30,916 bases of DNA from JAVWIF01 sp036639635. GTDB taxonomy: Bacteria; Bacillota_I; Bacilli_A; Erysipelotrichales; Erysipelotrichaceae. Positions 7,873 to 17,403 of this stretch are shown piece after piece. The notes beneath the pieces are model-generated. The model was not told the DNA's origin. It saw only the letters and a list, made by a program, of their open reading frames with translations, and made no database searches. A program made the translations under genes and the position numbers. The stretch covers positions 1-30,916 of the forward strand of contig JAVWIF010000018.1 of NCBI GenBank assembly GCA_036639635.1. Direction: 5' to 3'. Within the stretch, counting starts at the first letter, position 1. Every line of letters begins with the position of its first letter.

Positions 7873-8511
7873 TTATTGGTGCATCCAAGATTCATCTTTT
7901 GGATCTTTTTTCCACGCTTTTAATTTTGCTAAATCAGTTGTTTTAATATAATCAAGTTCTAAAGCAACTTCAATTAATGCATCATAATTACTTAAGGTTT
8001 TAAATTCACAAGCAAGTTCGTTAAATACTTGAGTTGCAATCGGTAATAAATAAGTAAAGATAGCTACTACTCCAACCACTTGTGCACCTGCTTCACGTAA
8101 AGAATCAACAACATCTTTTACTGAACCACCAGTACTAATTAAATCTTCTACAACAACGACTTTTTGTCCTTTTTCTACTTTTCCTTCAATCTTGTTACCT
8201 TTACCATGGGTTTTATTAGAACTACGAACATAACCAAATGGTTTTTCTAATTTATCTGCTACCAAAGCTCCCCAAGGAATACCTGCTGTTGATGTTCCAA
8301 TAATTACATCTGCATCATCATATTCATCTTTAATAAGTTGAACAAAGGCATCTACAACAACACTTCTTTTTTCAGGAAATGATAAAACTAGACGATTATC
8401 ACAATAAATTGGTGATTTAATTCCACTTGCCCAAGTAAATGGATCATTGGGTTGTAGTGATACCGCTTTGATATCAAGTAAGTTTTTTGCTACTAGTTTT
8501 TCTATATTCAT
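7873..8511 (-). CDS. pyrE: orotate phosphoribosyltransferase
   Basis: Adds ribose 5-phosphate from PRPP to orotate to make OMP, the fifth step of UMP synthesis. The PRPP-binding motif VVVVEDLISTGGS is present, as is the N-terminal substrate segment WASGIKSPIYCDNR. At 212 residues it has the usual length. It is the last gene of the pyr operon; its ATG begins one nt after the pyrF stop, so the two enzymes that convert orotate to UMP are translationally coupled. Confidence 0.96.
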   Translation of the reverse strand: MNIEKLVAKNLLDIKAVSLQPNDPFTWASGIKSPIYCDNRLVLSFPEKRSVVVDAFVQLIKDEYDDADVIIGTSTAGIPWGALVADKLEKPFGYVRSSNKTHGKGNKIEGKVEKGQKVVVVEDLISTGGSVKDVVDSLREAGAQVVGVVAIFTYLLPIATQVFNELACEFKTLSNYDALIEVALELDYIKTTDLAKLKAWKKDPKDESWMHQ

Positions 8512-8512
8512 C

Positions 8513-9214
8513 TTATTTTCCCTCCATAATTGCTTCTATATCATGATATGTTTGATAAGGATTTTCACTTTTTGTTATACTTCTTCCAACAACGATATAA
8601 TCACAGCCTTCTTCTTTCGCAAAGTTAGGTGTTGCTACTCGTTTTTGATCATCTTTAGAATCACTTGTTAAACGAATACCTGGAGTAACCGTTAAAAAGT
8701 CACTACCACAAGCTTCATGAATGGCGCGAGCTTCTAAAACAGAACAAACAACGCCATCTAATCCACTATCTTTTGCTAGTTTTGCATAGGCAATTACTAC
8801 ATCTTGTACACTTCCTTGAATTAACAATTCATTGTTCATAGCTTCAAGTGAAGTAGAGGTTAATTGTGTTACCGCAATACATAAAGGGCGTTTTCCATGG
8901 ATTGCTCCTTCATTCAAGCCTTCCATAGCTGCTTTCATCATGGCACTTCCACCACTAGCATGTAAGTTTACAATATCAACATCAAGACTTGCTAAGTTCT
9001 TCATAGCGTTTTTAACCGTGTTAGGAATATCATGTAGTTTTAAATCCAAGAAGATTTTATGTCCCCTCTTCTTTATTTCTTTGATCATTTCAAAGCCAAA
9101 TGCATAGGTTAATTCCATTCCGACTTTTACATAGATTGGTTCTTTAAACTTATCCAAGAAGTTCATAACTTCTTCTTTGTTTGAAAAATCTAATGCAACG
9201 ATTGTTTTACTCAT
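8513..9214 (-). CDS. pyrF: orotidine 5'-phosphate decarboxylase
   Basis: Decarboxylates OMP to UMP, the last step of the pathway. The catalytic DxKxxD array is Asp57-Lys59-Asp62 in FLDLKLHDIPNTV, and the C-terminal phosphate-binding segment reads YIVVGRSIT. The 233-residue TIM barrel is of the short bacterial type. Its ATG overlaps the pyrD stop codon by 4 nt (ATGA), with GGAAGGGG upstream as the ribosome binding site. Confidence 0.96.
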   Translation of the reverse strand: MSKTIVALDFSNKEEVMNFLDKFKEPIYVKVGMELTYAFGFEMIKEIKKRGHKIFLDLKLHDIPNTVKNAMKNLASLDVDIVNLHASGGSAMMKAAMEGLNEGAIHGKRPLCIAVTQLTSTSLEAMNNELLIQGSVQDVVIAYAKLAKDSGLDGVVCSVLEARAIHEACGSDFLTVTPGIRLTSDSKDDQKRVATPNFAKEEGCDYIVVGRSITKSENPYQTYHDIEAIMEGK

Positions 9215-10122
9215 TTCTTATGACCCCTTCCCACAGCATCGCTTATGCTATGACATCCGTATTTCTCTAAGACTGCTGGTAATTCTTCAATTATTTTAAC
9301 ACAACAGTATGGATCAACAAAGTTTTGCATCCCTATTTCTACTGCTTGTGCTCCTGCATATAAAAATTCTAAAACATCTTGGGCACACGTAATACCACCG
9401 ACACCAATAATAGGAATAGATACGGCTTCATATACCTGATAAACCATCCGTATAGCAACGGGTTTAATAGCAGGTCCACTTAAGCCTCCTGTTATATTTG
9501 CTAAAATAGGTTGATGCGTATGTAAATCAATACGCATACCAAGTAAGGTATTAATTAAGACCAGTCCATCAGCACCAGCCGCTTCTACCGCTTTTGCTAT
9601 CTCTACAATATTTGTTACATTTGGAGAAAGTTTAACATAGACCGGTTTAGTTGCAGCCTCTTTTGCTAATCGTGTTATTTCAGCAGCTAACTTAGGATCA
9701 CTTCCTAAGCCAATACCACCATGTTTTACATTTGGACAACTTATATTTAATTCATAAGCTTTCACTATCTCTGATGTATTCAGCTTTTTGATAACTTCAA
9801 TATATTCTTCCATCGTAGCGCCAGCCACATTGGCTAGTATTTCCGTATCATATTGTGCAAGAAATGGTAATTCTTTTTCCATAATTGCATCTACACCTGG
9901 ATTTTGTAAACCAATTGCATTTAACATGCCCATTGGTGTTTCCGTAACTCGTGGGGTTGGATTTCCAAATCGACTTTGTGGGGTTGCACTTTTAATAGCA
10001 ATACCACCAAGTAACGATAAATCATATAATTGGGCATATTCTCTACCGAAGCCAAAGCAACCACTAGCCGGTAAGATTGGATTTTTAAGTTGCAGCCCTG
10101 GTAAGTTTACTTTCATATCCAT
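9211..10122 (-). CDS. pyrD: dihydroorotate dehydrogenase, class 1B catalytic subunit
   Basis: FMN enzyme that oxidises dihydroorotate to orotate. The active-site base is a cysteine (Cys129 in NISCPNVKHGG), which marks class 1; pyrK immediately upstream marks class 1B, the NAD-linked heterotetramer. The C-terminal phosphate-binding GVGGI is present. I chose the ATG at 10120-10122, which overlaps the pyrK stop (TAATG) and follows GGTGGAG by 5 nt. The 303-residue length fits; a longer frame would run back into pyrK. Confidence 0.96.
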   Translation of the reverse strand: MDMKVNLPGLQLKNPILPASGCFGFGREYAQLYDLSLLGGIAIKSATPQSRFGNPTPRVTETPMGMLNAIGLQNPGVDAIMEKELPFLAQYDTEILANVAGATMEEYIEVIKKLNTSEIVKAYELNISCPNVKHGGIGLGSDPKLAAEITRLAKEAATKPVYVKLSPNVTNIVEIAKAVEAAGADGLVLINTLLGMRIDLHTHQPILANITGGLSGPAIKPVAIRMVYQVYEAVSIPIIGVGGITCAQDVLEFLYAGAQAVEIGMQNFVDPYCCVKIIEELPAVLEKYGCHSISDAVGRGHKK

Positions 10123-10868
10123 TAGAACTCCACCTTTCCAATTGGAAACACTGGTCCATCTTGACATATTTTATGATATAAATTTGCTTCTTTTTTATCT
10201 TTAGCAACACAAGCATTACAAGCCCCAATTCCACAAGCCATACGTGATTCAAAGGACATATATCCTTTTTCATACGTATTTTCAATCGCTTTTAACATCG
10301 GTCTTGGACCACAACTATAGGTAAAGTCACAAGTGATGTGATGTTCTTTAATCGCATCCATCACAGTACCCTTACTACCTTTTGAGCCATCCATCGTTGC
10401 CACATATACAAGTGCACCTAGTTGTTCAAATTCATTCACAAAGAAAACACTTGGTGCATCATTAAAGCCTAGTACAACATAAACTTCTTTTCCTAAATTA
10501 CGATATTGTTTAGCTAATTCATATAGTGGAGGTACACCAACGCCTCCTCCAATTAACAAGACTTCTTCTACTTCTTCATGAAGTGGGTAAGAGCTTCCTA
10601 AAGGTCCAAATACATCAATCAACATTTGGTTCTTTAAAGTAGCTAATTTTTGCGTACCTTCTCCTACAACTTTATAAATAATAGTGAATGTATCTTTTGA
10701 ATCAATGGAACAAATACTAATTGGTCGACGTAAAAGAAAACCATCAACCTTAATATTAACGAATTGACCAGGGAGCATGTCTTTAGACATGCTCGCGTTG
10801 ATTTGCATACAATACGTATCCTTGGCAATTTCTTTATTACTGATAATAATTCCCTTTTCTTCTTGCAT
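10122..10868 (-). CDS. pyrK: dihydroorotate dehydrogenase electron transfer subunit
   Basis: FAD and [2Fe-2S] subunit that passes electrons from PyrD to NAD+. FAD-binding RRPIS is at 47-51 and the nucleotide-binding IGGGVGVPPLYELA near 106-119. The cluster ligands are Cys212, Cys217, Cys220 and Cys235. The 248-residue length is typical. The ATG at 10866-10868 follows GGAG by 7 nt and begins 1 nt after the carB stop; an upstream ATG inside carB lacks a ribosome binding site. Confidence 0.95.
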   Translation of the reverse strand: MQEEKGIIISNKEIAKDTYCMQINASMSKDMLPGQFVNIKVDGFLLRRPISICSIDSKDTFTIIYKVVGEGTQKLATLKNQMLIDVFGPLGSSYPLHEEVEEVLLIGGGVGVPPLYELAKQYRNLGKEVYVVLGFNDAPSVFFVNEFEQLGALVYVATMDGSKGSKGTVMDAIKEHHITCDFTYSCGPRPMLKAIENTYEKGYMSFESRMACGIGACNACVAKDKKEANLYHKICQDGPVFPIGKVEF

Positions 10869-10869
10869 A

Positions 10870-13800
10870 TTAGTTCTCCAATTCATTCATAGAAATCGTT
10901 GTGAAAGTTTGAGATTCTAAGACTCTTAGAATTGCATTGGCTGTATCTAAAGAAGTGAAACAAGAAATATTATTTTCAGCAGCGGCTCTTCTAATTTCAA
11001 ATCCATCTAAGCTTACTGCTTTTGAAATACTCATCGTGTTGACAACATAGTTTACGCGTCCTTTACGAATGACATCTACTACATTTGATTCATTATTTTC
11101 TTCTATTTTACTTACTGTATGTACATATAGTCCATATTTTTCTAAATATTTAGCTGTTCCTTTTGTTGCATAAATTCCATATCCGATTGCAGAGAAACGT
11201 TTGGCTATTTTTAAGCCTTCTTCTTTATCAACATCTGCTATGGTCATTAATACATTTCCATGTAAAGGAATTTTTACTCCACTTGCTAATAATGCTTTAT
11301 AAAGAGCTTTTTCTAAGGTAACATCGCCACCTAATGCCTCTCCAGTAGATTTCATTTCAGGTCCTAGAGTTGTGTCGACACTACGTAGTTTTGCAAAAGA
11401 GAATACTGGCGCTTTTACAAAGTGACGCTCACCTTCTGGGTGAATTCCTTCTTCATAGCCTTGTTCTTTTAAAGAATGTCCTAATACACAGCGTGTAGCT
11501 ACATATGACATTGGTATTTGTGTGATTTTACTTAAGAAAGGTACCGTCCGTGAACTTCTTGGGTTTACTTCTAATACATAGACACGTTCTTCTTTATCAA
11601 CAATAAATTGAATGTTATATAATCCGATAAAGTGGAAACCTTTTCCAATACGAATCGCATAATCTACAATTGTATCTTTTACTTTCTGAGAAACAGTTGG
11701 TGCTGGGTATACGCTAATAGAGTCACCAGAGTGAACACCAGCGCGTTCAATATGTTCCATAATTCCTGGAATATAAACATGTTCACCGTCGGCAATGGCA
11801 TCAATTTCTAACTCTTTACCAACAATGTATTTATCAACTAGGATTGGTGCGTCATGGCTGATTTCTTTTACTGCTGTTGCCATATAGACACGTAAATCAT
11901 CATCGTTATGAACAATCTCCATAGCACGTCCACCTAATACATAACTAGGACGAACCAATACGGGATAAGATATTCTATTCGCAATAACCAACGCTTCTTC
12001 GACAGTCACTGCAGTTTGTCCTTCTGGTTGTGGAATTTCTAATTTATTTAACATGTTTTCAAATTCATGACGATCTTCTGCACGGTCAATATCTTCCAAA
12101 GAAGTTCCTAAGATTTTAACTCCACGCTCAACTAATTTATCAGCTAAGTTAATTGCTGTTTGTCCACCAAACTGAACAATTACGCCAAGTGGGTTTTCTA
12201 AATCAATAACATGCATAACATCTTCAATTGTTAATGGTTCAAAGTAAAGCTTATCAGATATAGAGTAGTCTGTAGATACTGTTTCTGGGTTATTATTAAT
12301 TACGATAGCTTCATAACCACATTCACGTAATGTTTTCACACAGTGAACAGTTGCATAGTCGAACTCTACCCCTTGTCCAATACGGATAGGTCCTGATCCT
12401 AGTACAATAATCTTTTTAGCATCACTACGAACACTTTCATTTTCATGTTCATATGTTGAATATAAGTAAGGTGTATTTGATACATATTCACCAGCACAAG
12501 TATCCACCATCTTATATACTGGTACGATGTTGTTTTGTACTCTTGTGTCATAGATGGAGCGTTCTTCTACTCCCCATTTACGAGCAATAAAGCTATCAGC
12601 GAATCCTTGTTTCTTAGCTTCTCTTAATACTTCAATATCATTTTTATGTGTTTCAATCACTGTTTCATATTTTACTATATTGGCAAATCTATATAAGAAG
12701 TAACGATCCATCTTTGTCACTTCAAAGATTTCATCAATGCTTGCACCTTTTCTTAATAAAGCCGTAATAGCATAGATACGCTCGTCATCACACTTTTTCA
12801 CTTTGTCCCATAAATCATCTACACTGAGCGCATTGATTTCACGTTGTTCTAAGTGGTCTGTTTTCATTTCTAAAGAACGAATTGCTTTTAGAATTGCTTC
12901 ATCAAAGGTCCGTCCAATGGACATAACTTCTCCAGTTGCTTTCATTTGTGTTCCTAGTGTACGATCAGCTTTAGGAAATTTATCAAAGGCAAAACGTGGG
13001 AATTTTGTAACAACATAGTCGATACAAGGTTCAACACAGGCATAGCTTGTTTTTGTTACAGGATTAATAATTTCATCTAATGTTAATCCAACCGCTACTT
13101 TAGCAGCAAGTTTAGCAATCGGGTAACCAGTGGCTTTACTCGCTAGTGCACTTGATCTAGATACACGTGGATTTACTTCAATTACATAATAGTTGAAAGA
13201 GTTAGGATCTAATGCTAATTGTACATTACATCCTCCACATATCTTTAATGCACGAATAATCTTTAAGGATGCAGCACGCATGATACCACACTCTCTATCT
13301 GTTAGTGTTTGTGTTGGGGCAACTACAATGGAGTCTCCTGTATGAATTCCTACAGGGTCAATATTTTCCATGTTACAAACAACGATTGCATTATCTGCGT
13401 TATCACGCATTACTTCATACTCAATTTCTTTGTATCCAGCAATACTTTGTTCAATTAAACATTGGTGAACAGGGGAAATTTTCAATCCATTTTCACAGAT
13501 TGTTTTCAATTCTTCTTCACTATGAGCAAATCCTCCGCCTGTTCCTCCTAGCGTATATGCAGGACGAACTACTACAGGGTATCCATTACTAGTAGCAAAT
13601 ACAAGCGCTTCTTCAATGGTATGTACAATCACACTATCAGGTACTGGTTCTCCTAATTCATACATTAACTCACGGAATTTATCTCTATCTTCCGCTTTTT
13701 CAATAGCATCTAATGCAGTTCCTAACACTTCTACATGACATTCATCTAAAATACCTGATTCAGCTAGTTCAACAACTAAGTTTAATCCAGTCTGTCCTCC

Positions 13801-14070
13801 TAAACTTCCAAGGATGGCACATGGTCTTTCTTTATAAATAACGCGACTTGCAAACTCAATCGTCAAAGGTTCAATATACACACGATCAGCTACTACTGTA
13901 TCTGTCATAATAGTGGCAGGGTTTGAATTAATCAAGATAACTTCATACCCTTCTTCACGAAGAGATGTACAAGCTTGTGTTCCTGCGTAATCAAATTCGG
14001 CTGCCTGCCCAATTACGATTGGTCCTGATCCTATAACTAATATTTTCTTAATGTCTGTTCTTTTTGTCAT
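10870..14070 (-). CDS. carB: carbamoyl phosphate synthase, large subunit
   Basis: Makes carbamoyl phosphate from bicarbonate, two ATP and ammonia. The 1066-residue protein has the full order: carboxyphosphate half (about 1-400), oligomerisation domain (400-550), carbamate kinase half (550-935) and a C-terminal MGS-like allosteric domain (936-1066). Both ATP-grasp halves keep their signature segments (GSGPIVIGQAAEFDYAG and GSGPIRIGQGVEFDYA; EVNPRVSRSSALASKATGYP and EVNPRSSRTVPFLSK). Nothing in it looks degenerate, in contrast to its partner CarA. As the only car genes in this window sit in the pyr operon, it may serve pyrimidines alone or arginine too. Confidence 0.97.
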   Translation of the reverse strand: MTKRTDIKKILVIGSGPIVIGQAAEFDYAGTQACTSLREEGYEVILINSNPATIMTDTVVADRVYIEPLTIEFASRVIYKERPCAILGSLGGQTGLNLVVELAESGILDECHVEVLGTALDAIEKAEDRDKFRELMYELGEPVPDSVIVHTIEEALVFATSNGYPVVVRPAYTLGGTGGGFAHSEEELKTICENGLKISPVHQCLIEQSIAGYKEIEYEVMRDNADNAIVVCNMENIDPVGIHTGDSIVVAPTQTLTDRECGIMRAASLKIIRALKICGGCNVQLALDPNSFNYYVIEVNPRVSRSSALASKATGYPIAKLAAKVAVGLTLDEIINPVTKTSYACVEPCIDYVVTKFPRFAFDKFPKADRTLGTQMKATGEVMSIGRTFDEAILKAIRSLEMKTDHLEQREINALSVDDLWDKVKKCDDERIYAITALLRKGASIDEIFEVTKMDRYFLYRFANIVKYETVIETHKNDIEVLREAKKQGFADSFIARKWGVEERSIYDTRVQNNIVPVYKMVDTCAGEYVSNTPYLYSTYEHENESVRSDAKKIIVLGSGPIRIGQGVEFDYATVHCVKTLRECGYEAIVINNNPETVSTDYSISDKLYFEPLTIEDVMHVIDLENPLGVIVQFGGQTAINLADKLVERGVKILGTSLEDIDRAEDRHEFENMLNKLEIPQPEGQTAVTVEEALVIANRISYPVLVRPSYVLGGRAMEIVHNDDDLRVYMATAVKEISHDAPILVDKYIVGKELEIDAIADGEHVYIPGIMEHIERAGVHSGDSISVYPAPTVSQKVKDTIVDYAIRIGKGFHFIGLYNIQFIVDKEERVYVLEVNPRSSRTVPFLSKITQIPMSYVATRCVLGHSLKEQGYEEGIHPEGERHFVKAPVFSFAKLRSVDTTLGPEMKSTGEALGGDVTLEKALYKALLASGVKIPLHGNVLMTIADVDKEEGLKIAKRFSAIGYGIYATKGTAKYLEKYGLYVHTVSKIEENNESNVVDVIRKGRVNYVVNTMSISKAVSLDGFEIRRAAAENNISCFTSLDTANAILRVLESQTFTTISMNELEN

Positions 14071-14071
14071 T

Positions 14072-15151
14072 TTATTTTGCGCTCCAATCTTTCATCATGG
14101 TACAGAAGTCATCAAATATATAATTCACATCATCTGCTCCAGGTGCTGCTTCAGGCTCAAATGCAAGCGAAATCACTGGATACGTATCATGTTCAAAGCC
14201 TTCGATAGAATCATCATTTAAAGCGGTATACGTTACAATCAAACCAGTTCCATCAAGTGAATCTTTTGCAATTTCATAACCGTGATTTTGCGCTGTAAAT
14301 TCAATTTTATTTTTCTTTAAATTACGTACTGGTGAACTATTGCCGTGATGCCCAACTTTCATTTTAATAACGTTCGCTCCACAAGCCGCACCAATGACTT
14401 CATGTCCTAGTCCAATTCCAAACATTGGTACTTTTCCTAATAAAGCTTTTGTTGTTTCAATCGTTTCTGGTATTTCACAAGGTGCTCCAGGTCCTCCCGA
14501 TAAAACAACCCCATCTGGATGAATTGCTAAAATATCTTGTGCACTCATGTTGTAAGGTACAACAATTAAGTCAGCTCCACGTGCATTAAATTCACGGATA
14601 ACGGCAAATTTTGTACCAATATCAACCATAACTACTTTTTGTCCACGTGAAGGAATTGGAAATGGTTTCTGTGTAGAAACACACTGTACACCATCACTTG
14701 GTAATGCAGTAGCTTTCATCATGCTAATAATTTCTTCCACATTAGCATCAGGCTCTGCCATAATTGCTTTTAATACTCCATGATCACGTATTTTTCTTGT
14801 GATTTCACGTGTATCTATATCACTGATACCAGGAATTCCTTTTAGTTTCATAAAAGCATCTAAGCTCATATCACTTCTAAAGTTACTTGGTTCATCACAA
14901 TATTCTTTTACTACAAATCCAAATGCTTTAGGAACAATACTTTCAAAATCATCACGATTAATACCACAGTTACCAATTGCAGGATAGCTCATCATAACGA
15001 TTTGTCCATAGTAAGATAAATCAGATATAATTTCTTGATATCCACTCATTCCTGTTTGAAAGATTAATTCTCCCATCTTGTAGTTATCACTACCAAATGC
15101 TTTTCCTTCATACACACTGCCGTCTTCTAAAATCAATAGTCTTTTTTTCAT
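14072..15151 (-). CDS. carA: carbamoyl phosphate synthase small subunit, glutaminase triad lost
   Basis: Small subunit of carbamoyl phosphate synthase, normally a class I glutamine amidotransferase that feeds ammonia to CarB. The N-terminal domain is well kept (GYQEIISDLSYYGQIV, SDIDTREITRKIRDHG). The C-terminal domain is recognisable throughout but its chemistry is gone. The nucleophile elbow reads GIGLGHE where active enzymes have GICLGHQ, so the Cys is Gly247 (codon GGA) and the Gln is Glu251. The catalytic His is Glu332 (FEPEAAPG instead of YHPEASPG). SNGPGDP has become SGGPGAP. The frame is open, 359 residues, normal length. It probably survives as a structural partner of CarB, which would then use free ammonia. 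It starts right after the pyrC stop with GGAGGAG upstream. Confidence 0.93.
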   Translation of the reverse strand: MKKRLLILEDGSVYEGKAFGSDNYKMGELIFQTGMSGYQEIISDLSYYGQIVMMSYPAIGNCGINRDDFESIVPKAFGFVVKEYCDEPSNFRSDMSLDAFMKLKGIPGISDIDTREITRKIRDHGVLKAIMAEPDANVEEIISMMKATALPSDGVQCVSTQKPFPIPSRGQKVVMVDIGTKFAVIREFNARGADLIVVPYNMSAQDILAIHPDGVVLSGGPGAPCEIPETIETTKALLGKVPMFGIGLGHEVIGAACGANVIKMKVGHHGNSSPVRNLKKNKIEFTAQNHGYEIAKDSLDGTGLIVTYTALNDDSIEGFEHDTYPVISLAFEPEAAPGADDVNYIFDDFCTMMKDWSAK

Positions 15152-16438
15152 TTAGTGCTCCTCCTTATTTTCATAAACGTTGCATCCTTTAACAAATGTT
15201 TTTTCTACCCATCCAAAACAACGTACACCATCAAATGGTGTATTCCATCCTTTTGAATAGAAGTCTTCTTTATGAATCACTCGCTCGTGATCCAAATCCA
15301 TTAAAACCATATCTGCATCATATCCAACTGCTAATTTCCCTTTTCTTTCAAGATGGAAACGAGTAGCTGGTGCTTCACTCATCCAATAGAGTAAACGCTC
15401 TAATGTAAAGATATGTTCTTCCTTCACAAACTTCGTATATAACAAAGGAAACGATGTTTCTAATGAAACAATTCCAAATGGTGATGTTTCCATTCCTTTG
15501 TTTTTCTCTTCTTCACTATGTGGTGCATGATCACTTGCTATCATATCAATACTTCCTGATAGTAAACCTTGTATAAGCGCCTGTTGATCTTGCACGCTAC
15601 GTAAAGGTGGATTCATCTTATAGTTTACGCCGCTTACATCCATCTCATTTAATAAGAGATGATGGGCAGTCACTTCTCCACTACAATTTACACCCATTGC
15701 TTTATATTCTTTTAAAAGTTCTACACTTTCTTTCGCACTCATATGACAGACATGATAACATCCTTGTGTCGACTTTACGAGTTCTAAATCACGATGTAAT
15801 TGTTCATATTCACAAGCACTTGGAATCCCCAAGTACCCCAATTCTTTATTACGAATCCCTTCATGCATACAAGCGAGAGGTTGACGATATTTCATGTCTT
15901 CTGTATGTGCTACAATCATACCACCAAATTGTTTGGTAGTAAGTAGTGCTTGTTCCATCAAATCCGCAGTTGAAACACCAACTCCATCATCACTAAATGC
16001 ATGAATGCCTTGCTTTGAAAGTCCTTCTATATCACTTAATTCCTTACTTTTTTCACCTTTGGTAATACAAGCATAAGGAATTACATTTACAATTGCATCT
16101 TGTCTAATCTTTTCCAAATATGTTTTCATAACATCTACATTATCTGGAAAAGGTATTACATTAGGCATTGCCATAATCGTTGTAAAACCTCCGTGAGCCG
16201 CAGCAGCACTTCCTGTCCGAATTGTTTCTTTGTATTCATAACCAGGTTCGCGTAAGTGCGCATGAACATCAATAAGTCCTGGTAATAAATAAGCTCCATC
16301 TGCGTTAATTACCTCTTCTACATTGTCTACGTACAAGTGATCTTCAATCTTTTTGATACCTGTTTCATCAAACAAAACATCTTTTAATACAAAATCGTTA
16401 TCTTTTTGGTTTATTTTTGCTTGTCGAATAAGTTTCAC
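15152..16438 (-). CDS. pyrC: dihydroorotase, class I
   Basis: Zinc amidohydrolase that cyclises carbamoyl aspartate to dihydroorotate. Metal-binding His59 and His61 lie in DVHAHLREPG; further motifs are the substrate-binding MAMPN, the histidine of HTED, and ASDHAPH near residue 303. I chose a GTG start at 16436-16438, about 8 nt after AAAGGGAAG. The resulting N-terminus, MKLIRQAKI, and 428-residue length fit the family. An ATG at 16480 would lie inside pyrB without a ribosome binding site. It begins 19 nt after the pyrB stop. Confidence 0.94.
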   Translation of the reverse strand: MKLIRQAKINQKDNDFVLKDVLFDETGIKKIEDHLYVDNVEEVINADGAYLLPGLIDVHAHLREPGYEYKETIRTGSAAAAHGGFTTIMAMPNVIPFPDNVDVMKTYLEKIRQDAIVNVIPYACITKGEKSKELSDIEGLSKQGIHAFSDDGVGVSTADLMEQALLTTKQFGGMIVAHTEDMKYRQPLACMHEGIRNKELGYLGIPSACEYEQLHRDLELVKSTQGCYHVCHMSAKESVELLKEYKAMGVNCSGEVTAHHLLLNEMDVSGVNYKMNPPLRSVQDQQALIQGLLSGSIDMIASDHAPHSEEEKNKGMETSPFGIVSLETSFPLLYTKFVKEEHIFTLERLLYWMSEAPATRFHLERKGKLAVGYDADMVLMDLDHERVIHKEDFYSKGWNTPFDGVRCFGWVEKTFVKGCNVYENKEEH

Positions 16439-16457
16439 TTTGCTCACTTCCCTTTCT

Positions 16458-17348
16458 TTACTTAAATGGTTCGTATCCAAATGCTCGTTTGACTACAGCC
16501 TTACGAACAAGGACACCATTCTCCATTTGTTTAAAAATACGACTATTTTTTGCTTCTACTAAATCACTATCCATTTCTACTCCACGATTTACTGGTGCAG
16601 GATGCATAATGATAGCATGCTCTTGCATCAACTTTGCGCGTTCTTTCGTTAATCCATATTTTTCTAAATACTCACTTTTACTACATTGCATACTTTCTTG
16701 GTGACGTTCATGTTGAATACGCAACATCATAACAGCATCACCCCAAGCAACTGCCTCATCTACACTTTTATAATACTTGTCTTTTTCGACCCATTCGCAA
16801 GGTCCACTAAAGCATACCTCGCCGCCTAACAATTCCATAGCTTCTTTTATGCTTTTCGCAACGCGTGAATGGTTAACATCACCAATTACAGCAACTTTAA
16901 TTCCCTCAAATTTACCAAATTCTTGATAGATTGTTAATAAATCTAATAAGCACTGGGTTGGATGGTTACCGCACCCATCTCCGGCATTTAAAATAGGAAT
17001 ATTTATATTTTTTAATTCTTTAAAGTATTCATCACTACTATGACGAATGACAACAGCATCATAGCCAATACTTTCAAATGTTTTTACAGTGTCATAAAGC
17101 GTTTCACCTTTTTCAACGCTACTTCCTTGCGCACTAAAGTTTTCTACACAACAACCCAATTGATGTTGTGCGGAAGCAAAAGAAAAATGCGTTCTTGTGC
17201 TTGGTTCAAAAAAAAGATTAGCAATTAATGTACGTTTCGGTACTTGCCAATCTTTTTGGGAACTAGAAAAACTAAGAGCATCATGGAGGATGTTAAAAAT
17301 ATCTTCTTTTGTTAAATCACAAATTTTTAATAAACTATTTGTATTCAT
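16458..17348 (-). CDS. pyrB: aspartate carbamoyltransferase catalytic subunit
   Basis: Joins carbamoyl phosphate to aspartate, the first committed step to UMP. The carbamoyl phosphate loop STRT is at residues 50-53 (FFEPSTRTHFSF), and HPAPVNRGVEM and the RIQHERHQ segment are in place. It has 296 residues with no fused regulatory chain and no pyrI beside it, as in other Bacillota, so control is expected at the transcript through PyrR. It is the first gene of the operon and follows the attenuator with a strong GGAGG ribosome binding site. Confidence 0.96.
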   Translation of the reverse strand: MNTNSLLKICDLTKEDIFNILHDALSFSSSQKDWQVPKRTLIANLFFEPSTRTHFSFASAQHQLGCCVENFSAQGSSVEKGETLYDTVKTFESIGYDAVVIRHSSDEYFKELKNINIPILNAGDGCGNHPTQCLLDLLTIYQEFGKFEGIKVAVIGDVNHSRVAKSIKEAMELLGGEVCFSGPCEWVEKDKYYKSVDEAVAWGDAVMMLRIQHERHQESMQCSKSEYLEKYGLTKERAKLMQEHAIIMHPAPVNRGVEMDSDLVEAKNSRIFKQMENGVLVRKAVVKRAFGYEPFK

Positions 17349-17370
17349 AAGTACCTCCGTTTTAGCCTTT

Positions 17371-17403
17371 AAAAAAAGGCCTTTTTATACAAAAGGACCT
17401 TTA
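17371..17403 (-). terminator. pyr operon attenuator terminator
   Basis: On the minus strand AAAGGTCCTTTT pairs with AAAAGGCCTTT around a short loop (one bulged or wobble T), followed by seven T. It lies between the PyrR binding hairpin and pyrB, so it is a conditional terminator. Its ascending arm is the second copy of the AAAGGTCCTTT repeat. Confidence 0.85.

Noticed and set aside
14072..15151. carA as a pseudogene or a sequencing artefact
   Set aside because: The frame is open at full length, the surrounding motifs are conserved, and the active-site changes are separate codon replacements rather than a frameshift. Loss of glutaminase function with retained structure fits better.
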